DNA from: Oegoconia quadripuncta
Lineage: Eukaryota; Arthropoda; Insecta; Lepidoptera; Autostichidae
Length of the DNA: 64,000 nt
Direction: 5' to 3'
NCBI GenBank assembly: GCA_949316235.1
Contig: OX438744.1
Coordinates: 24,353,578-24,417,577 of the forward strand
Shown here: one piece after another, positions 11,001-26,000 of the stretch
Numbering within the stretch: position 1 is the first letter of the stretch
How the letters are laid out: each line of letters opens with the position of its first letter
The notes under the pieces: model-generated
Database searches by the model: none
Told to the model about the DNA's origin: nothing
Seen by the model: only the letters and a program-made list of their open reading frames with translations
Position numbers and translations under genes: made by a program

Positions 11001-14000
11001 TTTGTGGATACCAGATGGTTGATATACTACATAAATACATTTTTTTTGTAAATAAAAACTTATTATAAATGGAAACATCCATAACTCGGGTACACATGTC
11101 CATATCACACAAACATTAATGGTAATTTAGTATCAGTGGCGTGCAATCCATACACGTAGAAAGGCAATGCCTACCCTAAAATATTGTGAGCTTTACTCGA
11201 AGTACATTGTCAAGACAGCTAATTCATACTGATATGAACAGAAAATATTGTAGACAGTTGCGAAGATTGCTAAAAGAGTAAGTAGTCTTTAGTATTCCAG
11301 CGTCACGTGACGCCAGAATCCTCAATTCGCATACACTTTTTTATTCATGATTACAATTTGTATCCCAAAAAACTGCCTAAATAGACCCTACGAAAATGAA
11401 CTTTATTACAATGCTATTAAGGTTTAGTTTCTTCGATACCAATATACGTACATTTGACAATCTTGTATTTAGTTGATTTACTATATTGTATATTTTGCTA
11501 TGGTGAGATATATATCTAATATGTTCATCATCCTCGTCATATCAGCCACAGGACGTCCACTGCTGAACATAAGCCTCCCCCATAGATTTCCAGAGCCACC
11601 GGTTGAAAGCGACCTTCATCCAACGACTTTCCGTGACCATTATCAAGTGGTCAGTCCACCTTGCGATTGCCGGTGTGTGGTCCCTTTTTGCCCCACTTTA
11701 ATGGCCCACCGGCCATCAGTTCTTTGAGCTATGTGCCCTGCCCACTGCCACTAATATATTATCGTGAATAAAATTTATATTTCAGCTAGAAGAAAGTCCA
11801 TCGGCGAGAAGTCAACCGGTGCTAACACTGATACAAATTTGTAAGTACCACCTTCTTCTTCAATTTGAGAGCTATGCTCTTGTCGGTGGGGAAATGACCA
11901 CGTCTCTCTAATTTCCGCCCTCGTTTTAACCTCCTCAGTCCTGAGAATTATTTGAATTCGAGAATAAACGTTATTTATCGAGAATATTTGGTTATATGAC
12001 TCAAGAAAGGTTAAGAATAAATATGAACATATGTAGAGAAAAAAGTTTCAGTATACGTCACATCTTCGTATAGGGTATATATATAAGTTCCAATATAGGA
12101 GACAATAATAATCGACGATAAATATTTTCTAAAGATAGCAGAATTTTTTTAATTTGCATATGGGTCATTTGTCAAAGTGTTACGATTGCGATTCAATTTG
12201 CAATAAAAACTGGAATAAATTTAACCTATTTCTAGAACTGCTTATCTTGTTATAAATATTAATGAAATTCAAGCTATGCAACGACAGGTGGAGCTGGCTC
12301 TATGTCATAAATAGATGACCTCAGGTCCTAGGAGGTTAACCACTTGGTACGACACGACATTCACCTTTTCTTTCACTTGGTCAAAGTAATTACGCCTAGG
12401 TCTTCCCCCTCCTCTCTTTCCTTCAATCTTTCCATCAATTATGTTCTTCAAAAAAATATCGTGTCGTATCAAGTGACCTATCATCTTTCCTCTTCCTTGT
12501 AAGTACCTACCTACCTAGAAATAAAACAGATTTGAAACTAGCTCAAAACTTCGACATTTAATATTTATCCGGAATCGCGTGCTTCATCTCCCACCCCATC
12601 GTCAGTTTCTATCAGTTGAGATATGGTCAAACTCGTCAATCATAACATATACCTATAAATTCCGATACGATACGCGTAGTCGTAGGTTGTCATACCGCCT
12701 CATAGCTCATACCTCGGTCCGCTCGCTGCCGAGGAAGGTCGCCGCAGGGTTTTAGTGGGTATCCCTCTCGATAGGGAGGGGAGTCCCACATAACCGTCTC
12801 TCCGTCCTCCAGGCGAGCGGTACGCGCAATGCGTATCCACACGTCAAAAAAATAAGTTGTAGGTTGTCAAGAAATGAAAGAAACCCTTCCCCCTCTTCAC
12901 CCGCGCGCGACATATTTAAATCCGCCACGGATGTGTGTAGCCATGGTCTCATTGGTCCAATGTTTTTGTGTAATGCGAATTCGATAAAAAAGGCGCAAGA
13001 GTCCCGACTTAAGAAAGTAAATGTTATTCAATTTATATGCACACGATTAAGTCATTCAAATACTTTACTTTCCAGGGGCATGGAGGCTTCCTCATCGCAG
13101 AAGATGGAGGCGGCCCTCCAGGCCATCAGCGATGAGCTGGCGCGTTGCCGACACCTACTGCTGGCTACACAACGGTCTTCAGAGGTGACCTTCCTCGCTT
13201 CCCTGTTGTAGACCTGGAACTACTGAGTACATTAGTCGTAGGCACTATTGGACTATTAGTGTATTTTATATAGCGTCGTGATCTCTTCCTATAGAATTAG
13301 GTTCTCAGTGCTTTTTGCATATATGTAGATAAGTAAAGTAAGTAAATTATGTAAAATAGTAAGTTGTAGGTAGATAAGTAATAAAAACTTTAAATAAAAA
13401 TTGTAAAAACGGCGTAGTCCAGTAGAAATACATAATTATTGTGGTGTAACTTACTGTAAGTTTACCGTCTTATTCATAAAAATTTACAAACGCTTTACAA
13501 GCCAGTTTTAGTTAAAAGTATGTTTTGTCTGTGTCGTTCATAAGGAAATGTTGTAAATTTTTTTTATGCACAACGGGTTGGAACTTGACTTCAATCACAC
13601 CTGATGTTAAGTGAAGATGAGGTCGAAGGTGGAAGCGTACTGACCCGGAAACCCCAACACATTTAGGGGACTGGCTATCTTATCTTTGACTACCGGAACA
13701 CAACAATGCTATAAAAGACCAGATAACTGAGCCATATTCCAGTATGCTTCTAATTAGCGAGTTATATAAGTGTATGTGTGTAGTAAATATATTCCCTTAT
13801 AAAAGTTCTAAATATATTCCCTGATGCAATGCAATTCACAGAGGTAATTTTTTTTTCATAAAATTTTACTGAAACTTATTATTACATTTAAGGACAGGAG
13901 AAATAAATGTCTATTGACTTATGAAAGTGTTTTCATTGTTTATTCCTCTATTTACATATGTACCTATAGTTTATGGTATCTTTAGTTTGTAGTATTAATA

Positions 14001-17000
14001 GTTCTTTCATATTTGATTAAGCAGTGTATTCCTATATGTTTTATTTTATATTGTATTTAGGGCTTGGTATTCGAATATTCGAATATTCGTATTATTCGAA
14101 TATTCGCCCCGTTTACTTATTCGAATATTACTTAGAGTAGTATTCGAATTTTTCGAACTTTTCGAATATTAATTAAACATTAATAATAAAATAAATATAA
14201 TCGTGAATTGAACAAAATAACGCCAAATTAAATTCTCGCTACTGGCAACACCATCAATTAGACTGTCATTCGTTCACTAACGGTTAAGCTGGGCTTTCTG
14301 GCCGCCAAAATCTTTCGTATTCTGCCACTTTATTGATTTTATTTGTGTTAATAAGAGAATTTCAATGTTCTCAGTTATACTTAGATAGAAGTTGATTTAA
14401 TTTGTTATTAGTGTTAATGTTCAGAGAAGCACTTACAATATATTATTTGTTACTAAAATATTATGTGTTTTCCTGGTCAAAAATAGTCTGATCATTTATT
14501 AAAGCTATACCTAATCATTTTAGAAAAACCTAGTTTTTTCTTTACAAATCAGTCGATGTTACTTTGATGTCTGTGAACTTTATAAAATCTACGAATTATG
14601 TGCTATATTTACTTATTTTGTTTTTTAGCTAGAAAATATTCGAAAACTTCGTCATATTCGATTAGTTCGAATAGTAAAATTGGGCGAATATTACAAGCCC
14701 TAATTGTATTACATCGACTGTAAGTTTTCCGAAAATTAAAAGATAGATTATTTATTGATGCAATAGCAATTACATTTGCAAATCACACTTAAGCCTGCGC
14801 CGAGGGAAATGTGCTAAAACAGCAGTTACTGTTAAGTTGATAAATTCAACAATACTTGATATACACATTTAAAAAAAATACTTTTACCATGACGAAGAAT
14901 GTCTTAATATTTACTCCGTGGAAAAATTTTAAAATTATTTATACATTACTCTACAAAATTACGGAAAGTTAGACAAAAATGCAAAAAACGTATGGTGGCG
15001 TTAAGTATTTTTTTAGTTTATAACATTAGAAATCTACGCTTATTTTTAGTTCAACCGAAACAGGAGTGTTTATACTACAAATTTACCGTCTCCAATATAA
15101 AAAATTGTATTAGGCAATTAAGATATGAATTTATCAAAATGCGCTTCAAATCCGCCATACATTTTTACTATGGCGGCCGCGCGGCGATATAAAATAATGT
15201 CGCGCATCGCTGTGATTCAGTCGCCCACAAGTGTTCAGAGCGAGTGCACGTCACTTTGTTGAGCGCCACTATACACACCGATCGCGTCATTTCGTGTACC
15301 GGCGACGGCCGAAAACGGTGTAAGTATATTTTTCGGAGTTTTAAATAGACTGCTAACTTTTTCTTGCATACAAAAAATACCAAGAGACGTTACATTAGTT
15401 AAGTATATGTGATGTATGTACATATTACATTTAGGTTATTGTTCTGTACTTTCATTAAGACATTGGTCAGTTGCGTAGCAACTTTATTCTGGTTTTGTCT
15501 GTCATGTTATATTATCATATATTTTTTGTAAAGCTGTCCTTTCTAATAACCTCTTTTTTTTTTTAATTTTAATTTTCTTTTAACCACCGGTTGTCCGGAA
15601 GAGGTCACCGAAGTTGTACAATGTAGTTTATCATAACTGTAGTACCTATATTACTGTTGTTTCATTTCTTGTGCAATAAAGAGTATTCTTTCACTTATTT
15701 AATCATTCATTATTTTTTCGAAATAAAATTTCGGATTGACAATATATTGGTCTAGTTGGGTGGAGTTCGACAAGATGAGCCAAGTTAAGAAAACTGCAAT
15801 GGCGTCATTCATTACAGTAATAAACTATTATTTGTTTCAGTAAAATGGGAAACCGTAAAAAAAGATATTATAAATTAATAAGCAAGACGAGATTCAAGAA
15901 AAAAAATAAAACTACAACGCAAATTGATAATGAACAGGTCAGTTCTTGTAATTGTAGCAAATATAAGGTCCAATTTGTACGGTGAATGTAGGTATGTAAC
16001 ATAACAAACGACTTTCACTGTGGCGACATGGTTGAAAAAAAATAACAAAAAATTTATTTCCCATCCTAATTTCGATCAGCTGATTGCCGATTTGTTTGGG
16101 GATTGGGGAGTGAATTTTTTTTTCGACAAAGTCGCCATAGTGTAAGTTCTTTGTTATGTTACATAGATACATTCACCGTACACAAGGAACGCACTTAATT
16201 CAATTGGACATTTGATAAGAGTTTTCATAATTGACTGAATAATTTATTTTGGACAACTACTAGTAATGCTGTTTTTTTTAGGAATCTCCGCAAGAAACGT
16301 CTGATTTTGAATTAAATATAGATATTGAAAATGAAAAGCAAGAAGAAATTACAATAAACGGAAACAGACTTATAAATTTTACTTACATTTATCAACAACT
16401 ACAAGAAATTTCAAGTCATAACTCAACACTTGGTTGTATACATACATACAATCCTATACATCTGGAACTAGACATGTGCACTACGGTGTACCTCAAGGCC
16501 AGTGTATTAGGCCCACTCCTTTTTCTAATATATATAAATGACATTCCGAAATCTACAAATAATCCTATGGTGTTATTTGCCGATGATAGCACTGTGGTAT
16601 ATGAGGATGAAGAGGATATCAACAGCAGTCTTTCATCTATCATTGACTGGTTGGAATGTAATAACCTTAAGATTAACCTAGACAAAACGAAAATAATGAA
16701 CTTTAAACAAAGAAACCATTTAAATATGACAACAAATGTACAATATAATAGTAAAAGGGTGGATGAAGCATCAGTAACTCAATTCTTGGGTATTAATATT
16801 GACAGTAACATGGAATGGACGACACAAATAAATGAAGTATGCAAAAAAGTAACAAAGTTCTCATATGCATTACATATCTTAAGCAAAACTGTTAACCGCG
16901 GAGCTGTACTTACGGCCTATCATGGCTACGTAGCTTCTACTCTGAGATATAGTATAATTTTCTGGGGGAATGCCACAGACAATGAACAAGTGTTTATAGC

Positions 17001-20000
17001 CCAGAAGCGATGTATAAGAGTTATTTGTAATTTGCGACGCACAGATTCTTGCAAACCCTTCTATAAGCAGCTGAATTTACTCACGGTTCCTTCTATTTAT
17101 ATTTACAAGACTGCAATTTTTGTTCGGTCTAATCCTGAGCATTTTGAACATGTTAAACGAGCACGGCGACGTGATCAGTTACGTTTAGTATCCTGTAAAA
17201 CTACACTTTTTAGAAATAGCATCTTTGCAATGGCACCAATAATATACAATAAGATACCTAAATTCATTCGAGAATTTCATGATCTAAGTACATTCAAGAG
17301 TTCGTTGTTTAAATATTTAATAGAACACATTATTCCATTAAAGATTTCTTGAATGACAAATCTGCTTGATTGTTTCTGAGCGGGAAAACAGCACCTAATT
17401 TAAATTTGCAGTTGTTAATTTGCATTGAGTTACTGTTTGACTTGTTATATTATTATTGACTCTATATGTTGAATAATGTATAAATGACTGAATATAATTC
17501 ATGTTAAATATTCCATGACTATGTAATTTTAATCTAATTTCATTTCAATTTGACATTTTTATTTACCAATTTCAATCGTATTTTACAATTTTAACATTGT
17601 CCTTAATAATTGACATGGAATTATAATATTAATTTTCGAAACTAAACTAATGGGTATCTACTGTAATATATTTGTTTTTTTTTTTTGCAAAAAAATCCTA
17701 CCATCTTAGATAAGCCTATGTACCTACCTTAGATAAATAACTAACCATTTTTTTTGTATGCCAAAATGGATCACAATCATCAAAATGGAGTAGATCACAG
17801 TGTTACTTATACCATAATATTTACTAACATCTTTTATACCTGTGTTTCACATTAATAAATTGAATTGAATTGAACTTTTGCGTTTTATAATCTGTAGATT
17901 TTGCACCATCACCAATAGTTTTACATTATTGATAAACTTTCCTAAAAGATCAATAAAAATTAAATTTAACAAGGATTTTGTTTTAATTTTTAGCACATTT
18001 GGTCAATATTAAAAAGGAGTAGACAAAGTAAAAATAATTGATACTAAATAGCCCTGAAAATTATTGCGAGAAGAAATCCAATACAACCCCCAATAAAGAA
18101 AATGTGAGTTATATATGTTTACGCTCGGACGGTGTTCGGTCTGCCATACGCACATTCGCATCAAGCGAAATACCTAAACAGCGCGCGCGTCTTTCGCTCG
18201 GCGCAGCCTTAAGCCGCGTTTTGACGATAACAGTTGATTCGTAAGAGTGTACTGTGACAGAGTAGCCTTCATCCTACTTTTAATTTTATACACAACGGGT
18301 TGGTACTTGAACTCAATCACACCTGATGTTAAGTGAAGATGAGGTCGAACTGACTCGGAAACCCCAACACATTTGGGGGACTGGCTATCTTATCTCTGAC
18401 AACCGGAATACAACAATGCTATTAACATTGCTGCTTGGCAGCAGATTTAGATAGATGGTGGTAGCTAGCCAGGCGGACAACATTTAAAATGCCTTACCAC
18501 CAACCAAACCGAGTACTTAAACATGGACCCTGCTGGGATCGAACTAGCGACCTCCGAATCGTAAACCCAATATTGTTTAAATTGAGCCACGGAGGCGGTT
18601 ATGTCAATATTTATATATATATACGATCATATACGAGGGAAGGCCTATATCCCTACAGGAGGGTGTTTACATGATATCACCCAGAGGAATACGAACTCAG
18701 TAGACGATGCCTACCATTTTAACCTAGTAAATAGTAAAACCTGGTGTTGGTCAGCTGCCAAAGACGAGGGATGCGTCGGCGATGGCGGAGTCCTCGTCTG
18801 GGCCCATCGCGTTGCGGAAGACCGAGGCAAAGCCCCGCATCGTGGATGCGGTCGCACCCAAGTGCATATTCACCCTGCACATCGGCACTGTCGTGCTTTC
18901 GGACGAGGTAAACAATTCTGGTTTTGTACCGTTATCACACTAGGTACAGTCGGCAAGTGGTGGTACCTTCATATAAGCCCAAAAGCCCGGGTTACAGTAA
19001 TAAAATATTCGATCAGGATTATCAACTGCAAACTTTATCGAACGACTAATAAATAGATCACCGTAAAGAAAACTCATTAGATTGTTGGCTGTTCTCATTT
19101 CATTCAGATTTACTGTTGATGCCGCATATTTACAGATTGAAGCGTCGGTGGCTCATCGGTTAAACGAGGTCTCCCAATTTGGGTGCCGGGTTCGATTCCC
19201 GAAGCAGTGTGAATGAAGACTTAGTGACAAAGATTGAAAAAGGTATGGTGAAATGGTTTGGACATGTGGAGAGGATGAATGATGGAAGACTTACGAAAGA
19301 GATATACAAAGCGAATGTGGGTAGTAGTGTTGGTAGGGGAAGACCACGGCGAACGTACCATGATCAAATCGGTGACGTCTTAAAGAAAGGCCGAGTCAAG
19401 AGTACCCTAAATCGACGAGCATGTATGAACAACCTTATGAGAGTGAAGGAAGCAGAAGAGGTGTGTCAGGATCGTAGCAAGTTGAAGTCTGTGGTCTCTG
19501 CCTACCCCTACGGGAAACAGACGTGACATTATGTATGTATGTATGTTATGGGTTCGATTCCCACGCAGGTCAGGTACCAATGAGTTTTTAAATTAATTTC
19601 TTATGTGCATTTATCCGACTGCTCTAAAACGATTAAGGAAAACATCGTGAGGAAACCCGCATGCATGAGAAATAAAAATTCAAGGGCATGTGAAGTCCCC
19701 AACCCGCATTTGGGCCAGCGTGGTGGGCTATGGCCCATACTCCCTCATTAGACGAGGGAAGGCCTATATCCCTGCAGTGGGATGTTTACGGGCTGATTAA
19801 TGATTTGCAGATTGAAGAGAAATGAGGCAATAATTTCTATTTCTTTATTCGGGAAACATACAGTACAATATAATTTATGTAGAAATAACTATTATAGATT
19901 AGCGCAGACCAAAAGCGTTTCCACTGATAGCAAATACAGAAAAACTAATAGCAAAGTATATCAAATTTGACCGGAGTAGGGGATCGATTACCATTAGAAT

Positions 20001-23000
20001 GGATAACTATAGACATTTGGTACACAATTTATGAAACAAAAAACGGCAGTTTCGATAAACAGAAATGAGATTTAATTCATTTAAAATAATCGTTTCGATC
20101 GATAGAAGACGGAACTAAAGAAATCGAATCCCGTACAATAATAATCTTGTTTAATGTGTAAAATCTACTTACCTTATTGTGAAATCCTAGTCACGCCACA
20201 GCAACACAATTAAGGTCTTTATTTATAAATAGGTATATGTAGGAAAAACCTCTAAATGGAAATGGTTTTTTAATTAAACAATGCCCAGCAAAACTTTTTT
20301 TATCCCAATAAAGTGAATAGTTCCCGCGGGGTAAAATTTCCGGGATAAAAATTGGTAAAGATTGCGGGAAGCCGCTGGATGTGGACAGCGTACGACCGAT
20401 TGTTGTGGACATCTTTGGGGGAGCCTTTTGTCCAGCAGCACGTCTTTCCGCTGATATGGTGATATAAATTCGTTGTAGGCGGTGATAAACACGCGCGACA
20501 AGTCGCTGGCGCTGACGTGGCAGTTCTTCGACCAGAACGTGGCCATGACGCGCATGCGCACCGGCCGCGTGGTGCACTTCGACTTCTCCACGGAGTACGA
20601 CGTCAAGCTCACCGACGAGTTCCTCGAGTATTTAAAGCATGTTAGTTTTTAACTGATTCCCAGAAAGGTGGAGGTATACTTATTTTTAATTACCTCAGGG
20701 GTAAGTAATATATCTATGTATTTTCTTTTTTGTGGACAACGGGTTAGCTCTTGACCTTAATCATACCTGATGTTAATTGAAGATGAGGCCGAAGGTGGAA
20801 GCGTACGAACCCGGAAACCCATCTTATTTGGGGGACTGGCTTAGCGACAAACTTAGATAAGATGGTGGTAGCTTGCCAGGCGGACATTTTAAAATGCCCT
20901 ACCACCAACTAAACATGTGGAGATCGAACCCGCGACCACCAATTCACAGGCCCTATGTTGTTTACATTGAGCCACGTAGGCGGTGTCAGACACAGATATC
21001 AGACACAACAGAAGTGTTATTGTTATAACGTCGAGAGGCGGGCAGTGTCCCGGAACGTGTTAAGGTTGAGCCAAACCTAAATAAAACGCTCGTTTGTACT
21101 TGACGCTGATTTAGATTTTTAAACGACTTCAAAAAAGGAGGAGGTTCTGTATTCGGGGCGTATTTTTTTATGTATGTACACCGATATCTCCGAGATTTGG
21201 CGGTTGATTCACATGGTTCTTTTTGTAAATGAAAGGGGATAACGTCGAGTTGGTCCCATTGTAATTTCAGCGCAATCGGTCCAGTAGTTTTTGTGTAATC
21301 AGGGTAAACATCAGAATGGCATTACATATTTAGACGATTTTGTAGTTTTTATAAAATAAACTGGTAACCAATCCGTTCAATATGCTTTGAATAACAGATG
21401 TTGTTTCTATGTCAGGAGGAAATGCCAATACAGATCTGTGAACTAAACAAGCAAGAGGTGCCATTCGCGAGCTGCACATTGCCGCTGCGCGATGCTTTGC
21501 TGCACACCAATAGGCGCGCGGACATGTCGCTCGCTTTGGTGAGTCAGCACGGTTATTGTGATCTCTTACTTTTCATATGACCTTAAGAGATCACTCTATA
21601 TTTTTCCCAACGTGTTACAGAGTGACAGACTTTTGGGAATAGTTTTTTTTTTTATATTTTTATATGAGGCGGCAAACGAGCATGCGGATCACCTGATGGA
21701 AAGCAATCACGGCCGCCCATGGACACCCGCAACTCCAAAAGGTTCACAGATGCGTTGCCGGCCTTTGATGAAGGTGTAGGCTCGTTTCTTGAAGGCTCCA
21801 ATGTCGTACTCGTTCGGGAATACCGCTGCCGGAATTCCGTTCCACAGGGTGGTCGTACGTGGTAAGAAGTTTCTTGAGAAACGTACAGTGGTAGACTTCC
21901 ACTCATCCAGGTGATGTGGATGGAAATTTAATTTTCGGCGAGAAGTGTATCGGTTAAATTGAGCAGCGGGTATTAGCTCGAACAGTTCTTTAGAACACTC
22001 CCCATTAAATATGCGATAGAGAATGCAGAGGGACGCGACGTCTCTTCGCAACGCCAGGGGATCCAGTCGGGCAGTGAGACTCTCTTGGCCGACAATTCGG
22101 ACTGTGCGACGTTGAACGCGGTCAAAAGGAAGAAGCTGGTACTGAGGTGCCCCAGCCCATAGGTGAGAACAATATTACACGTGCGGCCGAACTTGCGCCT
22201 TGTAAAGTTGGAGGCGGTGAGCCGGCGTGAAGTAACGAGCCGCTCTACTGAGGACATCTAACTTTTTGGAGGCCAACTTGGCCTTATCCTCCAGATGACC
22301 GCGGAATTGAACGTTACTAGAGATGTTCACTCCGAGAATCCCAATACTCAGCTTAACGTCAAGGGGAGATTGGGAATAGTATTTTAAATGAGAAACATCC
22401 ATAACTCGGGAACACATGTCTGTATTCAGATCTTCTAACCACTACACCAAAAGGGTCGTTAAATTATGACAATGTCGTTTACAATTACAATATGATCTTC
22501 TATATTGGTGCTTTGTTGTAGTGTTTGGTGTAGTGGTTAAAAATTCTGACTGCTATATCAAAAGGTCGCGGGTTCGAATCCCGCTAGGGGCATATGTTTG
22601 TATGATGAATACAGACATGTGTTTCCGAGTTATGGATTTTTTTAATTTATTTATGTTTAAAATAGTTCTATATCAATTTGTTTTCCTTTTCATTTATATT
22701 ATATTACTATTTATTGAATTGGACTGGACATGCAATTGATTTTATTACACTCTGACATTTGAATTATATAATTTATTTATTTACATTGTTTATATTTAGA
22801 TATGATATATTTTGTAATGTGTATGTTTTTTCCTTAAAATTGTTGACATTATATCACTTTAATTTGTTAAATACGGCTAATGTAAACAGAATCTACTTTT
22901 TATGTCGTAAAATACCTTTTGGATTTTATAATTAATTAATAATAATGTATCAATAGTTGTAGTGCCCTAACAGGGCTTCCATGTTAAGAACCAAAATGTA

Positions 23001-26000
23001 AATTGAAAGACCTTGTAACCATGGAAAGTGACAATAAATGGATTATGAATTATGTATTTATTTACAAAAAAAAAATGTATTTGTGTAGTTTATCAACCAT
23101 CTGGTATCCATAATACAAGCCAAGTTGCTTAGTGTGGAACTAGATGGCGCTGTGTGTATGTGCAAAGATATTTATGATATTTATTTGTACTATACCGAAC
23201 AGTGATCGTTCTCGTGATGGTGATGTGCAGGTGGCGGGCCCGCGGCTGCAGCAGTCGTGCGAGGCGGCCGACCCGCTGGACGCTCGCGACGAGCTGGGCG
23301 TGCTGGACCTGTGGTGCATGCTGCGTGTGGAGCCGCGCTTCCTGCCGCACATCAACCGCGCCATCGCCAAGGTTAGCCAATAGTACATCACGATGTGTTA
23401 TGATGGCTTTTTTTTTGACGCGGGGAAACGCATGACTTGGCTGTATGTGACTTATGTTCTTTGTCATAGCAAATAGAGCGGTTATAGAATGTAACTTCAC
23501 TATTTGCGTTTATAACACACGCGTGTTTTATGAGCTGCTTGATATATCGAAAACCGGTGAAATTAGATCCATTTTACGAGCAAGTATATTGAAGATTAAA
23601 TTAACTTCTTATTGTGTATTCACCCAAGCATCTGTTAAACTCTGGACGAACAAGCCAGGTTTAACACACTCAAAAAACTAATTAAAGCCGTCAACAAGAC
23701 GGCTACCGGGGAAGCACTGGCACTTAGTGGGAGCAATCTACGCATTCTTGCAAGGGCACTCACGGGGCAATGCTATCTGAGCAAACATATGCTTATCATA
23801 GAGCTCCAAACGGGGATGTGCAGACCTTATCCTTGCAAAGGAAACACCTACACACCTGCTATGTGAATGTGGTCCGCTGATGCGTCAACGAAATATACAC
23901 CTGGGTGGCCACTTACTGCACCCGGAAAAAACTATCGGCGCCAATAAAATAATCAAATTCCTCAAAGAGGCAAACCTGAGCAACGAACTGTTGGTTATTG
24001 GCGATCACAATAGACTCCGACGATTGGTGGTCTGGCAGATATTATCAATCATATGGATAATGTGGAGTATTTAGAAGTTCCAGAGGCAATGTTTGACGAC
24101 GACCTAAGTTTCTTATGTATGTCCCAGATTTAAAACTCATGAGTAAAGTTTCTAAATTAATTTGATAATATCCTTGAAGTAATTCTAGACGGCTGAAATG
24201 AATAGATCTGGAATGATGAATCTAAAATTTCTTATTTTGAGTTTACCGAGATTTGTCATCCTTATCAGGAACTCAACGATACCACTGTTCGACATATTTG
24301 CTGAAGACTATAAAAGGTCTTTAAATTAATTATCATTTAATTTCGCTGTAGCTTCGCTCGCTCAACAATAGCTATCAGTGTTCCCCATTGAACAGGTCCG
24401 CAACGATAGCCTCTGCGCCGGCGGCGCCCATGGAAGCTCCAGCGTGATGATGCCGCAGCTCAACGAGGACGATCAGGATGATGTCCGGGTCTCTAATGAT
24501 CTAGACCTAAGCCTCACGCACAAACCAAGGAAATGTTCCGCTAGACAGTCCGATGTGAGTTAAGATTCATGACAAATTTATGTTTCTTTGTGGAAAACAC
24601 TTTGGTCTTAATGAAAATAGCGTAGGTGATTAAAAACTGTGAACGATACAAAGACGAACAAACAAACAACCACGAGACAATTTTTCGCCTCTTTGTAGTC
24701 AAGCTGAAGTCTATCTATTTCTCGTGGAACCATCGGGACTCAGCCAGGTCTATTTCCTGTGAGGCGGCTTCTGGAAGACAGAGTTCATTACGAGGAGTCC
24801 CTCTTTTTCCAGAAAATTGGCCAGTCTCTATCCCCTACGGTTGCCTATATCCGAAATTCCCTACTCTCAACTCCTCATCGCTTCTTTGCCCATCCTTGCG
24901 TTGAAGACCCCCATCACAACTCCGGGGTTCTTGAGCCCATCACTCAACCAAGATGTTAAAATTTTTCTTGCAATCCATTAGTCGCCTTGTACGACACCCA
25001 CAGGATATAATGGGTTGGTTCTATTCTCCTCTGCCGGAAACCATACGGCCAACTTTTTTAAAGTTACCATTGTCTAATCTATGAAACAAATACAATTTCT
25101 ACAGCTGGACAAATTGGCGGCTGACCTCCAAAACGTGACGCGGTACCAGAAACAGCAGGATCACGTCAGATACCAGAGCATCGGCGATTTGAACAATAAT
25201 GTAAAAAAATCAATTCAATTTAAATTGTTTTGTGTAACATATTTGTGCTTGTTTTCGACTAACGCATATCACTAGTGTATAGGCACACGGCTTTTACGAT
25301 ATTTATGAGCTTCAAAAATGTATGATTTCCTGACCGCGAACCCTCGTGGCACGGTAGTTAGAGCAATTCGTAGCAGCTTTACATCTCCATAGGACAGGGC
25401 AAGGCTCTTCTCACTAAGAGAGAGTCACACTTTACACGCAAGCCCATCAGTCATCAGTCATCAGTCATTTATTTACATAAGAATATAGTAATGTAGGTAC
25501 AGGTGTTATAATCTTAGTTAAGTTTCTATATTCTACCAAATCGGCATGTAAACATTCTTTATTCTATAAAACATCTAAAAAATACATTCAATAATAAACA
25601 TAATTCTTCAGTGCTATATTGATACGCAATGTCGTAATAATTTTTTTTATTATTTATATAATTAAATTTATCCATGTCAAGTTTTATGATTTCTGCTTTC
25701 AAACCGCCACGTAGGCCTCCAACTTGGTTTAACGACTGCCTTCAACAATAAAAAATTTATACACAACGGGGTAAACCTAAACCGCCGATGAGGCCGAAGG
25801 TGGAAGTGTACTGCCCCGGAAACCCCATCTTACTTGGGGGACTGGCTATCTTATCTCTTACAACCGGAACACAACAATGCTATTAACATTGCTGTTTGGC
25901 GGCAGACTTAGATAATATGGTGGTAGCCAGCCAAGCGGATATTTGAAATGCCCTACCACCAATCAAACCGAGTACTGAACATGAACCGATTCGTGAACTT

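Noticed and set aside
23129..23500. Antisense ORFs over exon 12
   Set aside because: GC-rich coding sequence opens the opposite strand; the sense frame carries the C2 domain.
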